From the NCBI RefSeq assembly GCF_000620785.1, contig NZ_JIAI01000002.1, positions 1,122,177-1,186,176 on the forward strand: 64,000 nt of DNA, given 5' to 3'. The notes beneath the pieces were generated by a model that was given only the letters and a program-made list of their open reading frames with translations, ran no database searches and was not told the DNA's origin. The position numbers were made by a program, and so were the translations under genes. This document shows positions 49,107-57,462 of this stretch, piece after piece. Origin of the DNA: Actinospineispora acaciae DSM 45401 (GTDB taxonomy: Bacteria > Actinomycetota > Actinomycetes > Mycobacteriales > Pseudonocardiaceae). How positions within the stretch are numbered: position 1 is the stretch's first letter; each line of letters opens with the position of its first letter.

Positions 49107-49985
49107 ATGACCTCATTGAGGGTGAACCGACTGGTGCGCGGAGTCGCGCTGCTGTGCACCGGGCTGTTGGCCGGAGCGTTCTTCTACGGCTGGGTCACGG
49201 TCGTGCCGGCCTACCAGTACGTGCCGATCGATGTCCATCTGCGCTTTCGGACGGTGCTCATGATGGTCAACGCGCCGGTCATGCAAACCCTGATGATCAC
49301 CGCGATCATCGCGTGCCTCACGCTCGCGGTGCTCTCTCGCGGCTGGCATCGCACGGTGGCCTCGGCGGCCTCGGCGATGGCACTTACCAGCCTGCTCGTG
49401 ACCCGGTTCGGCAACGTGCCGATCAACGATCGGATCAGGACATGGCCGGTGTTTGCGCCGCCGGCCGGCCACCTCGAACTACTGCAACGGTGGGACAGCT
49501 ACCACGGCATCAGGACCGCGACCGCCGTGCTCGCGTTCGTCCTGCTGCTGGTCGCGCTGGTCTGGGTCACGCCGACCGCATCGACCGCCGACGGGGCGGA
49601 GGTGAGGAACGACCTCCTGTGGTCGCTGCAACTCGTGGTGGCCGCTTTCCTCACGGTGTCCGCCATTCTGAAGCTGTCCGGAGCCGCGACGACCGTGGCG
49701 ACGTTCGATGCCCTCGGACTGGGGCAGTGGTTTCGCTACCTGGTGGGCTCGCTGGAGCTCGCGGGCGTGGTCGGGCTGCTGGTCCCGCGCTTGTCCGGCC
49801 CGGCCGCGTTGGGCTTGGCGGGCGTGATGGCGGGCGCGACCGCGACAAACGTCATCGTCACCGGCGGCCCGCTGTTCCTCACCGCCGCGCTCTTCGCCGG
49901 TCTCGTTCTCCTCGCGTGGGGGCGCCGCTCTCACATCATCGCGGCGGTAGCGTTCGCGAGCTCACGGGCTGAGCGGGCTCGGTAG
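49107..49985 (+). CDS. DUF1772-DoxX fusion membrane protein
   Basis: The 292-residue product joins two four-helix units. Residues 1-155 resemble DUF1772/anthrone-oxygenase-like proteins (LLAGAFFYGWVTVVPAYQYV, RFGNVPINDRI, FRTVLMMVNAPVMQ). Residues 165-285 are DoxX/SURF4-like (LWSLQLVVAAFLTVSAILKL, FDALGLGQWFRYLVGSLELAGVVGLL). Both families are small quinone- or redox-linked membrane proteins normally encoded separately. The 3' end overlaps the converging permease gene by 50 bases. Confidence 0.75.
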   Translation: MTSLRVNRLVRGVALLCTGLLAGAFFYGWVTVVPAYQYVPIDVHLRFRTVLMMVNAPVMQTLMITAIIACLTLAVLSRGWHRTVASAASAMALTSLLVTRFGNVPINDRIRTWPVFAPPAGHLELLQRWDSYHGIRTATAVLAFVLLLVALVWVTPTASTADGAEVRNDLLWSLQLVVAAFLTVSAILKLSGAATTVATFDALGLGQWFRYLVGSLELAGVVGLLVPRLSGPAALGLAGVMAGATATNVIVTGGPLFLTAALFAGLVLLAWGRRSHIIAAVAFASSRAERAR

Positions 49986-51372
49986 GAGCGACCCGTCCGC
50001 CACGGCCGACGGTGCGACGGGCGAGCAGGTAGTACAGCGGCGAGGTCACCACCAGGCTGACGATCCAGGACAGGTCCGCGCCGCTGAGGTACTGCGAGAT
50101 GGGCCCGACGTAGATCGGCGTGTTCATGAACGGGATCTGCACGGCGATGCCCAGCACGTAGGCCACCATGGCGTCCCTGTTGAACCGGCCGTAGATGCCG
50201 CCGTCGTGCCGGAAGATCGAGTCGATGTGGTAGTTCCCCTTGTGGATCGCGTAGAAGTCGATCAGGTTGATCGCCGTCCACGGCACCAGCACCACCAGCA
50301 GCGCCAGCACCAGGTTGACGAACAGGCTCAGGAAGTTCTTGGACGCGGCGATCGCGACCGCGGTGGTCACCACGATGACGATCACCGACAGGCCGGTGCG
50401 GGTGCGCGCGGTGGGAATCCAGCGCTGCACGTAGGTCTGGATGCAGGTGATCACGGCGAGCACCGCGCCGTAGAGGTTCAGCGCGTTGTGGCTGATCACG
50501 CTGAGCAGAAACAGCAGCAGCATGACCGACCCGAGCGAGCCGGTGACGTCGCGGACGGCCTGCATGGTCTCGGTGTCCGCCGGCGCGGCCAGCGCCACCA
50601 CCGCACCCAGCATGAACGGCAGGATCGAACCGAGCGTGCAGCCCAGGTAGGTCGCCCAGAACGAGCGCATCACGCCGACGTTCGCGGGCAGGTACCGGGA
50701 GTAGTCGGACACGTACGGGGCGAACGCGATCTGCCACAGCGCGGCCAGCGACACGGTGGCCAGCCAGCCGGCGACGCTGAACCCGCCCCTGGTCCAGAAG
50801 TCGGCCGGCACCCCGCCGACGATGATCCAGGCGAACGCCGCCAGGATGCCGACGCCGAGCACCCAGGTGCCGATGCGGTTCAGAATGTGGATGAAGCGGT
50901 ACCCGATCACGCAGATGACCCCGGAGCCGACCGCCCCGATCACCACCCCGACCGGCACCGGCACCGCGCCCGCGATGCCGTGCAGCGACTGCCCGGCCAG
51001 CACGATGTTGGACGCGAAGAAGCCCAGGTACATCACGGCGGCGATGACCACGACCAGCAGCGCGCCCACCGAGCCGAACTGGCCCCGGCTCTGGATCATC
51101 TGCGGGATGCCCATCTGCGGCCCCTGCGCGGAGTGCAGCGCCATGAACACCCCGCCGACCAGGTGGCCGACGATGATCGCGGACAGCGCCCAGCCGAAGC
51201 TCAGGTGGTAGACGAGCACGCCGGCGGCGCCGGTCACGATCGGCAGCGGCGCGATGTTCGTGCCGAACCACAGGGTGAACAGGTCGCGCACCCTGCCGTG
51301 CCGTTCGTTCTCGGGCACGAAGCCGATGGTGTGCTTCTCGATGAGCGCGGGGGCGCCGGGTTCCACGGCCAT
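49936..51372 (-). CDS. NCS1-family nucleobase/heterocycle permease
   Basis: The 478-residue product has about twelve membrane helices with NCS1 motifs: DLFTLWFGTNIAPLPIVTGA, SAQGPQMGIPQMIQSRGQFG, WQIAFAPYVSDYSRYLP and VVLVPWTAINLIDFYAIHKGNY. The family imports purines, cytosine, uracil, allantoin, hydantoins and related N-heterocycles with Na+ or H+. ATG 51372 is preferred to upstream starts. It faces the HpaC-HpaB-RidA-DUF1028 operon, with matching operator-like repeats in between, so its cargo is probably that pathway's substrate. Confidence 0.88.
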   Translation of the reverse strand: MAVEPGAPALIEKHTIGFVPENERHGRVRDLFTLWFGTNIAPLPIVTGAAGVLVYHLSFGWALSAIIVGHLVGGVFMALHSAQGPQMGIPQMIQSRGQFGSVGALLVVVIAAVMYLGFFASNIVLAGQSLHGIAGAVPVPVGVVIGAVGSGVICVIGYRFIHILNRIGTWVLGVGILAAFAWIIVGGVPADFWTRGGFSVAGWLATVSLAALWQIAFAPYVSDYSRYLPANVGVMRSFWATYLGCTLGSILPFMLGAVVALAAPADTETMQAVRDVTGSLGSVMLLLFLLSVISHNALNLYGAVLAVITCIQTYVQRWIPTARTRTGLSVIVIVVTTAVAIAASKNFLSLFVNLVLALLVVLVPWTAINLIDFYAIHKGNYHIDSIFRHDGGIYGRFNRDAMVAYVLGIAVQIPFMNTPIYVGPISQYLSGADLSWIVSLVVTSPLYYLLARRTVGRGGRVAPTEPAQPVSSRTLPPR

Positions 51373-51431
51373 GGGGGACCTGCTCTCCTTGCCGGATGTG
51401 CGAGTCATGCTGGGCGGCCGCCACAAACCCG

Positions 51432-51524
51432 GTCAAATAGATGTTTCCGACCAAGGCCATCTGTTTCAGTGATGACCTAGTTATCTGTGCAGTTGATGCA
51501 AACTAGCGAAAACATCTGTTTGAC
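51432..51524. promoter_or_regulatory. Symmetric operator repeats between permease and oxygenase operon
   Basis: GTCAAATAGATGTTT (51432-51446) and its near mirror AAACATCTGTTTGAC (51510-51524) match at 14 of 15 positions, and a third half-copy CATCTGTTT lies at 51458-51466. The arrangement suggests one regulator controlling both directions. Confidence 0.65.
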
Positions 51525-51555
51525 GGATATGTGGCCGGCCGCTCACGCTGGGACG

Positions 51556-52173
51556 ATGTCGCACGACTTGGCCCCCACGGACATCGGCGAGGGGTTGCGC
51601 GAGGCGTTCGTCCAGGCGATGGGGCGGGCGGCCACCGGGGTGATGGTGGTCGGCGCCAGCGACGGCGGCCGGCGGGTGGCGCAGACGGTCAGCTCGATGT
51701 GCTCGGTGTCCGCCGAGCCGCCGCTGGTGCTGGTCTGCATCCACCGCCGCAGCCCCGTCAACGCCGCCATCGCCCGCAGCCGCTCGTTCTGCGTCAGCAT
51801 GCTGGCGACCAGGCACGACCACGTCGCCGACACGTTCGCCGGCCGTCCGTGGCCGGGCAAGGAACGCTGGGACTTCACCTGCGGCGACTGGGAGCCGGCG
51901 CGCTCCGGCTCGCCGCGCCTGGTCGACGCGCTGGCCGCCTTCGACTGCGCCGTGCACTCTGTCGTCGAGGCCGGCAGCCACCTGGTGTACCTGGGCGCGG
52001 TCCACGACATCGTGGCCTCGACCGGCGCACCGCTGGTCTACGTCGACCGTTCCTACGCGCGGGCGCACCCCGTCGCGCCCTCGTACTTCCCCGAGTTCCC
52101 GGACGCCCACCCGGACAACCGGTACGGCAACCCCGCCGTCCGCCCCACACCCGCCACGGAGGACCCTTCATGA
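51556..52173 (+). CDS. Flavin reductase component (HpaC-like)
   Basis: ATG 51556 gives 205 residues with the flavin reductase-like split barrel: FVQAMGRAATGVMVVGASDGG, AQTVSSMCSVSAEPPLVLVCIHRRSPVNAAIARSRSFCVSML and a later VHSVVEAGSHLVYLGAVHDI. It supplies FADH2 or FMNH2 to the oxygenase encoded next, whose ATG overlaps its stop. The family is the small component of two-component flavin monooxygenases. Confidence 0.86.
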   Translation: MSHDLAPTDIGEGLREAFVQAMGRAATGVMVVGASDGGRRVAQTVSSMCSVSAEPPLVLVCIHRRSPVNAAIARSRSFCVSMLATRHDHVADTFAGRPWPGKERWDFTCGDWEPARSGSPRLVDALAAFDCAVHSVVEAGSHLVYLGAVHDIVASTGAPLVYVDRSYARAHPVAPSYFPEFPDAHPDNRYGNPAVRPTPATEDPS

Positions 52174-53618
52174 TCCGCACCGGACAGGACTACCGCGACT
52201 CGCTCGGCGCCGGCCGGGAGATCTGGGTCGACGGCGAGCGGGTCAAGGACGTGACCACGCACCCGATGTTCGCGCCGATCGTGAACATCCGCGCCCGCAT
52301 CTACGACATGGCGCACGAGGCGGCCACCCGGGACACCATGTCCTATGTGGACTCTGAGACGGGCGAGCGGAACAGCGTGTCCTGCAAGCTGCCGCGCACC
52401 CAGCAGGACTGGATCGACAAGCGGGCGGCCATCGACGCCGTGCTGGACGAGGCGCGCGGCGTGGTCACCCGGGTCGGCGACGAGACCGTCGGCGAGATGT
52501 GGTCGCTCTACGACGGCCAGGACGTGCTCAACGAGGTGGACCCCCAGTTCGCCGAGAACATCCGCCGGCACATCGCCCGGTCCGTGCGCGAGGACCCGTT
52601 CCACGTCTCGGCCAACACCGACCCGAAGGGCGACCGGTCCAAGCGCCCGCAGGACCAGGACCCGGACATGCTCCTGCACGTGGTCCGGGAGACCGACAGC
52701 GGCATCGTGGTGCGCGGCGCCAAGTACGAGACCGCCGCCGCGTACGCGAACCAGGCGTTCGCCAAGCCCACCATCGCCAACTGGGGCGACGCCGAGCTGT
52801 CCGACTACGCCGTCGGGTTCATCCTGGACATGGACGCCCTCGGCCTGAAGTACCTGTGCCGCACCGGGTTCGCCGGCCGGGGCAGCGCGGCGGACTACCC
52901 GCTGTCCAACCGGGTCGACGAGATGGACACCCTGGTGGTCTTCGACGACGTGGAGATCCCCTGGGAGAACGTGCTGTTCTACCGGCACACCCGCGCGGCC
53001 ACGTTCATCCGGGCCACCCTGCACCGCTACTCCGCGCTGCCGTTCACCCAGCGCAACCTGCGGCTGGCCGACCTGATGATCGGCGCCGCGCTGTGGAACG
53101 TGAAGCAGACCGGCCTGGAGCGCCAGCAGGCCGTGCAGGAGAAGCTCGCCCAGCTCGCCTGCTACCGAGAAGGCATCAACGCCCACCTCACCGCCGCCAT
53201 CGCGATGGGCCAGCGCAGCCCGGGTGGGTTGCTGATGCCCGAGCAGTCGCTGCTCTACACCGGCCGGGTGCTGGCCACCACCCAACTGCCGGCCATGATG
53301 CACCTGGCCAGGGAGCTGTGCGGCGGGCAGATCTGCATCACGCCGGACGTGGCCAGCTTCGAGAACGCCGACACCGCCCCGTGGTTGGAGAAGTACTACA
53401 CGATCAACGACAGTTGGGTGGCCGACGACCGGCGCAAGCTGCTCGCCTTCGCCCGCGACCTGCTCAACTCCGACTACGCCGGGCATAGGCTGACGTTCCA
53501 GCTGTTCGCGCAGTCCCCACCGTTCGCGCACCTCGCCGCCGTGTACCGCAACTTCGACTGGTCGGGGCCGCTGGACATGGTGCGCTCGGCCGCCGACCTG
53601 TCGGAGAACGTCAAGTGA
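52170..53618 (+). CDS. HpaB-family flavin-dependent monooxygenase
   Basis: The 482-residue product has RTGQDYRDSLGAGREIWVDGERV at the start, THPMFAPIVNIRARIYDMAH, then DMDALGLKYLCRTGFAGRG, VVFDDVEIPWENVLFY and a C-terminal ACAD-like helical part (REGINAHLTAAIAMG, HLARELCGGQICITPD). This is the large component of two-component hydroxylases of the 4-hydroxyphenylacetate 3-hydroxylase / chlorophenol / pyrrole-2-carboxylate group. Given the NCS1 permease, RidA and DUF1028 neighbours I infer that it hydroxylates a nitrogen heterocycle rather than a phenol; the sequence alone cannot decide. Confidence 0.88.
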   Translation: MIRTGQDYRDSLGAGREIWVDGERVKDVTTHPMFAPIVNIRARIYDMAHEAATRDTMSYVDSETGERNSVSCKLPRTQQDWIDKRAAIDAVLDEARGVVTRVGDETVGEMWSLYDGQDVLNEVDPQFAENIRRHIARSVREDPFHVSANTDPKGDRSKRPQDQDPDMLLHVVRETDSGIVVRGAKYETAAAYANQAFAKPTIANWGDAELSDYAVGFILDMDALGLKYLCRTGFAGRGSAADYPLSNRVDEMDTLVVFDDVEIPWENVLFYRHTRAATFIRATLHRYSALPFTQRNLRLADLMIGAALWNVKQTGLERQQAVQEKLAQLACYREGINAHLTAAIAMGQRSPGGLLMPEQSLLYTGRVLATTQLPAMMHLARELCGGQICITPDVASFENADTAPWLEKYYTINDSWVADDRRKLLAFARDLLNSDYAGHRLTFQLFAQSPPFAHLAAVYRNFDWSGPLDMVRSAADLSENVK

Positions 53619-54028
53619 CCGTCCATAAGAGACTGCGGAAGTTCAACACCCGCGACACCTACCCGGAGCAGAAGCTGGACAACGACCTGTGCCAGGTGGT
53701 GGTCGCGAACGACACCGTCTATGTGCGTGGGCAGGTCGGGCAGGACCTGGAGACCAGCGAGTCGGTCGGCATCGGCGACCCTGCCGCGCAGGCCGAGCGG
53801 GCGATGGCCAACATCGAGCAGTTGCTGTCGGAGGCGGGGAGCAAGCTGGAGCACCTGGTCAAGCTGACGATCTACATCGTCGACCCGCGTTACCGTGAGC
53901 CGGTGTACCGGACGATTGGGCGCTGGACGCGGGGGGTGTATCCCATCTCTACCGGGCTGGTGGTCTCGGCGTTGGCTCGGCCGGAGTGGCTGGTCGAGGT
54001 GGACGCGATTGCGGTGATCCCGGCGTGA
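53615..54028 (+). CDS. RidA/YjgF-family imine/enamine deaminase
   Basis: The 137-residue product has VVVANDTVYVRGQVGQDLET, QAERAMANIEQLLSEAG, LTIYIVDPRYREPVYRTIGRW and a C-terminal STGLVVSALARPEWLVEVDAIA. The order and the final VEVDAIA strand match RidA proteins, which hydrolyse enamine/imine intermediates. Arg in YREPV or in RPEW is a candidate for the catalytic arginine. GTG start overlaps the HpaB stop and its own end overlaps the DUF1028 gene, so it is strictly coupled in the operon. Confidence 0.9.
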   Translation: MTVHKRLRKFNTRDTYPEQKLDNDLCQVVVANDTVYVRGQVGQDLETSESVGIGDPAAQAERAMANIEQLLSEAGSKLEHLVKLTIYIVDPRYREPVYRTIGRWTRGVYPISTGLVVSALARPEWLVEVDAIAVIPA

Positions 54029-54693
54029 CGTTCTCGATACTGGGTACGGACGGTCGGGGTCGGTTCGGCATGGCGGTGAGCTCGTCCAGCCCTGCGGTGG
54101 CGGCGCGGTGTATTCATCTGCGCGCGGGCGTGGGCGGTGCGGGGTCGCAGAACATCACCGACCCTCGCCTCGGGGGAGCGGTGCTCGACGCGTTGGCTTC
54201 GGGGTCGGACGCGGTGGCGGCGTTGGAGTCGGTGGTGTCCGAGTGCGCCGAGGCGGACTACCGGCAGCTCACGGTGATCGACAAGTCGGGGCGGTCGGCG
54301 CATTTCAGCGGCTCGCGGACGCTCGGGGTGCACGCGGGCTCGTCGGGGGAATCGTCGGTGGCGGCCGGGAACCTGCTGGCGTCCGCGGGCGTGCCCGAGG
54401 CGATGGTGCGGGCGTTCGAGGACTCCTCCGGTGAGCTGGAGTCTCGGCTTATGGTGGCGTTGCGGGCGGGGCTGGCCGCCGGCGGCGAGGCGGGGCCGGT
54501 GCGTTCGGCGGGCCTTGCGGTGGTCGACGAGGTGCCGTGGCGGGTGACGGACCTGCGGGTGGACTGGCACGACGACCCGATCGGTTCGCTCGCGGACCTG
54601 GTCGAGCTGTGGCTGCCGCAGCGCGACGACTACGTCACCCGTGGGCTGAACCCGGCGTCGGCGCCGTCCTACGGTGTGCCCGGGGACCGGTGA
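54025..54693 (+). CDS. DUF1028-family Ntn-hydrolase-like protein
   Basis: GTG 54025 overlaps the RidA stop (GTGA). The 222-residue product starts TFSILGTDGRGRFGMAVSSSSPAVAARC and has GAGSQNITDPRLGGAVLDALASG, RQLTVIDKSGRSAHFSGS and AAGNLLASAGVPEAMVRAFE, typical of DUF1028. The family has an Ntn-hydrolase-like fold with no established reaction. Following an oxygenase and RidA, an amidohydrolase step is the natural inference. The C-terminus carries WHDDPIGSLADLVELWLPQRDDYVTRGLNP, a family-typical ending. Confidence 0.85.
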   Translation: MTFSILGTDGRGRFGMAVSSSSPAVAARCIHLRAGVGGAGSQNITDPRLGGAVLDALASGSDAVAALESVVSECAEADYRQLTVIDKSGRSAHFSGSRTLGVHAGSSGESSVAAGNLLASAGVPEAMVRAFEDSSGELESRLMVALRAGLAAGGEAGPVRSAGLAVVDEVPWRVTDLRVDWHDDPIGSLADLVELWLPQRDDYVTRGLNPASAPSYGVPGDR

Positions 54694-54706
54694 GGTCGGT
54701 CCGACG

Positions 54707-55531
54707 TCACTGCCAGATCTCGACGGCGATCTCGCGGAGCCGTTCGCTGAACAGGCCGGCGGGGGCGGCTTGGTGCAGAAGCTCGCGTAGCTGGGCGTCG
54801 AAGGCGTCGAGTCGCGTTCCGAACAGGTGTGGTGCCGAGCTGGACAGGGAGTACACCGAGGCGCGAACCTGCTCTGGGGTGCGTTCTACGATCCTTGCTG
54901 GTAGTTCGATGCGTTGCGGATCCCGGAAACCGGCGGCCCGGTAGATCTCTTCTTCGCCACTGGCGGTGCCGTTCGGCAACGTGCGTTGTCCGGCGCGGCG
55001 GATCGTGCCCAGGTAGCGGTGGATGAGAGCCGTGATGGCGGCGCGTGGTGGTTGTGGGTGTGGCAGCGGTTCGGTGGTGTCGATGCCTTGGTGTGTCGTT
55101 GCATGGACGTGTACGACGGCGCCGGTCTCGGGCAGCATCCGTCGGGCGGTGGCGGCGACCCGGGGGCGGTCCGTCCAGTGGAAGGACTGCGCGAAGCTGA
55201 TCACCGTGGGTGGTGGAAGATCGGCTGGGAGATCTTCGGCGCGTAGTTGGCGCCATTGCACGTTGTCGATACCTTGACGGGTGGCTTCGGCTGCGGCGGC
55301 GTGGAGCATGTCGGCGTCGGGGTCTAGTCCGATGACGTCGGCAAACATTGGGGCCAGGGGGAGGGTCAGGGAGCCGGGGCCGCATCCGATGTCCAGTAGT
55401 CGTCCCGTGCCGTTCAGGTTTAGTGCTGTCGTTATCGTCGTCGTGAGGGCTGACGGATAGGGCACTCGTCCTTGGGTGTAGAAGGGTGCGCTGCCGGCGT
55501 AGAGACTGGGATCCCAGTTCCAGGTTTGCAT
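54707..55531 (-). CDS. Class I SAM-dependent methyltransferase
   Basis: The 274-residue product has motif I RLLDIGCGPGSLTLPLAPMF, the acidic VIGLDPDADML, motif with LPADLPPPTVISFAQSFHWTD, and a C-terminal helical cap. FHWTD is characteristic of a Methyltransf_11 subgroup acting on small molecules. Base composition is clearly less GC-biased at third positions than the surrounding genes, as is the following gap, which hints at recent acquisition. It converges with the DUF1028 gene. Confidence 0.87.
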   Translation of the reverse strand: MQTWNWDPSLYAGSAPFYTQGRVPYPSALTTTITTALNLNGTGRLLDIGCGPGSLTLPLAPMFADVIGLDPDADMLHAAAAEATRQGIDNVQWRQLRAEDLPADLPPPTVISFAQSFHWTDRPRVAATARRMLPETGAVVHVHATTHQGIDTTEPLPHPQPPRAAITALIHRYLGTIRRAGQRTLPNGTASGEEEIYRAAGFRDPQRIELPARIVERTPEQVRASVYSLSSSAPHLFGTRLDAFDAQLRELLHQAAPAGLFSERLREIAVEIWQ

Positions 55532-55847
55532 GTTTCCTCATGTCGTGCGGGGTGCGTGCCGTTATTTGTTTCGTTCGAAAATCGCTGGCGCGATTTCCGA
55601 CGACCTGAATTTGTAGGTTGCTTGGTGCCGTCCCCAGTGGCGGCTGGGCACGTTGGGTGGGGTTGTCCCGTCTTTAGACGGGACCACAGCCAGATGACCA
55701 CACTGGGTCTGGCTTCCCTAGGCACCCGAGTCTTGGAGACAGTCCGGGAGGGCAGGCGACGTGCCCAGCACTGCCGCAGTTTAAAACACGTCAGCTTGTC
55801 GCGGTGGTCGCCTGGAATTGTCGGTGGGCTCGGCTAGCGTCTTGGGT
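55532..55847. other. Hairpin-rich gap of lower GC content upstream of HNH gene
   Basis: No credible gene. It contains two perfect inverted repeats, AAATCGC-TGGC-GCGATTT (55579-55596) and GTCCCGTCT-TT-AGACGGGAC (55665-55684), and AGTTTAAAACACG near 55780. The region separates the methyltransferase from a 13E12-type HNH gene and may be part of a mobile-like unit. Confidence 0.5.
55665..55684. repeat. Perfect 9-bp hairpin
   Basis: GTCCCGTCTTTAGACGGGAC is a 20-base perfect palindrome with a two-base TT centre. It could be a transcript hairpin or a protein-binding dyad. There is no T-run after it. Confidence 0.6.
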
Positions 55848-57380
55848 ATGGCAAACGGGCAGGTCACGACGGGGTTGGCGGGGCTTCCGCCGGGTCCCGA
55901 GCTGGCCGCTGCCCTTGCCACAATCGACCCGGCGCAGGCATCCAACGGCGAGATCATCACTGTTCTGCGAGCGTGGTCGCGGCTCCGTGCGCAGGTCGAC
56001 GCGCGGTTCCTGGCGGTGGTCGCTGAGGTTGGCCGCCGCGATCCGGACAGTGAGCTGCACGAGGTGGCGCGGCTGAGTGCGCCGGCTCGGTACGGCGCGG
56101 ACGAAACCCGGCTGGCGTTGGCCTGGACTCGGCGCGCCGCCGAGGCCGAGCACGACTTCGCCGAGGTGTTGACCATCCAGTTGCCTGCGGTGTGGACGGC
56201 GCTGGACCACGGGGAGATCGACCGGCCCAAGGCCCGCGCTTTCTACGACCACCTGTCCGACCTGCCTGCCGCGCACATCGAACTGATCTGCCGTGCCCTG
56301 CTGCCCAAGGCCGGCGGGTTGACCACGGGGCAGCTCCGCGCCCGGCTGGCGCGCATGGTCATCGCCATCGACCCGCGATATGCCCGCAAGCAGTACGAGA
56401 AGGCAGTGGCCGAGCGCGGTGTCGTCGGTTGCCTCAACCCGGACGGCACCGCCGTGATCACCGCCGATCGGCTCCCGCCCGATGAGGCCGCCGCGGCCTG
56501 TGAACGCATCGATCGGCTCGCCCGCGCCGCCAAGCGTGCCGGGCATCCGGGCAGGCTCGACCAGATCCGCGCGGACGTCTTCCTGGGACTGCTCGATGGC
56601 CGCTTCGACAAGCTCAACCGCGAACAGATCGTCAGCCTGCTCGTCGACACGGCCGCGAGCGTTCCTCCGGTGCGCACCGGCATCGAAGTTCGCGTGGAGC
56701 TGGGCACGCTGCTCGGTCACGACGACCATCCCGGGGAGATCCCCGGCTGGGGACCCGTCACCGCCGACGTCGCCCGGCGCGTTGTCGGCCGCCAGCGCGG
56801 GGCCGAATGGCGCTTCGCGGTTACCGACGCGGACGGCCACCTGGTGTGTGCCGGCATCACCCGGCGGCGGCCGGTGGGTGTCCGCAAGGAAAGCGATGGC
56901 GGGGTCGTCGAGCTGCACGTCCCCGCGACCTTGCTCCACGAGCTTGCCGGCGACCCACCCGCCGCGTGGGCGGGCGTGATCACAGACATCGCCAAGCAGC
57001 TCGCCGACTGGCCAGAACGGGAACCCACACTCGACGGCCGACCGGGCCGGCGGCTACCCACCGAGCCTCTGCGCCGAGACACCCAGGTCCGCGACCGCAC
57101 CTGCCGGGGTCCTGGCTGCCGGCGGCCGGCCACCCGATCAGAGTTCGACCACACCCGCGACTACCGCCACGGCGGGGCCACCGTCCGGAGCAACGGCGGC
57201 CACGTCTGCGACCACGATCATGATCTCAAGACCAAGGGAGGCTGGATACTTCGACAACCACAGCCCGGAACGTTCATCTGGATCAGTCCGCTCGGCCAGG
57301 TCCACCGGACCCGAGGTGACCCAGTCATCCTCCCGCTACCCGAGCCCGAGAACGGGGACGACGACCCGCCGCCGTTCTGA
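55848..57380 (+). CDS. DUF222 / 13E12-type HNH endonuclease
   Basis: ATG 55848 gives 510 residues. The N-terminal DUF222 part has VLRAWSRLRAQVDARFLAVVAEVGRR and LALAWTRRAAEAEHDFAEV. The C-terminal HNH nuclease reads DRTCRGPGCRRPATRSEFDHTRDY, then HGGATVRSNGGHVCDHDHDLK with the Cys-x4-Cys and His-Asn-His-like metal site. Related proteins form the REP13E12 repeat family of mycobacteria, which serve as phage attachment sites. They are often multi-copy. The function is unproven; a mobile or phage-linked role is inferred. The 3' end overlaps nothing. Confidence 0.87.
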   Translation: MANGQVTTGLAGLPPGPELAAALATIDPAQASNGEIITVLRAWSRLRAQVDARFLAVVAEVGRRDPDSELHEVARLSAPARYGADETRLALAWTRRAAEAEHDFAEVLTIQLPAVWTALDHGEIDRPKARAFYDHLSDLPAAHIELICRALLPKAGGLTTGQLRARLARMVIAIDPRYARKQYEKAVAERGVVGCLNPDGTAVITADRLPPDEAAAACERIDRLARAAKRAGHPGRLDQIRADVFLGLLDGRFDKLNREQIVSLLVDTAASVPPVRTGIEVRVELGTLLGHDDHPGEIPGWGPVTADVARRVVGRQRGAEWRFAVTDADGHLVCAGITRRRPVGVRKESDGGVVELHVPATLLHELAGDPPAAWAGVITDIAKQLADWPEREPTLDGRPGRRLPTEPLRRDTQVRDRTCRGPGCRRPATRSEFDHTRDYRHGGATVRSNGGHVCDHDHDLKTKGGWILRQPQPGTFIWISPLGQVHRTRGDPVILPLPEPENGDDDPPPF

Positions 57381-57462
57381 TCAGCCGCGCGGCCGGCTCC
57401 GGCGGGTGAACGGTGCTGGTCGATAAGGTGGCGTTTGTCGGCGACCGGGATGGGAGCGTGCC

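Noticed and set aside
55665..55684. Rho-independent terminator
   Set aside because: No T-run on either strand and no gene ending close by in the right direction.
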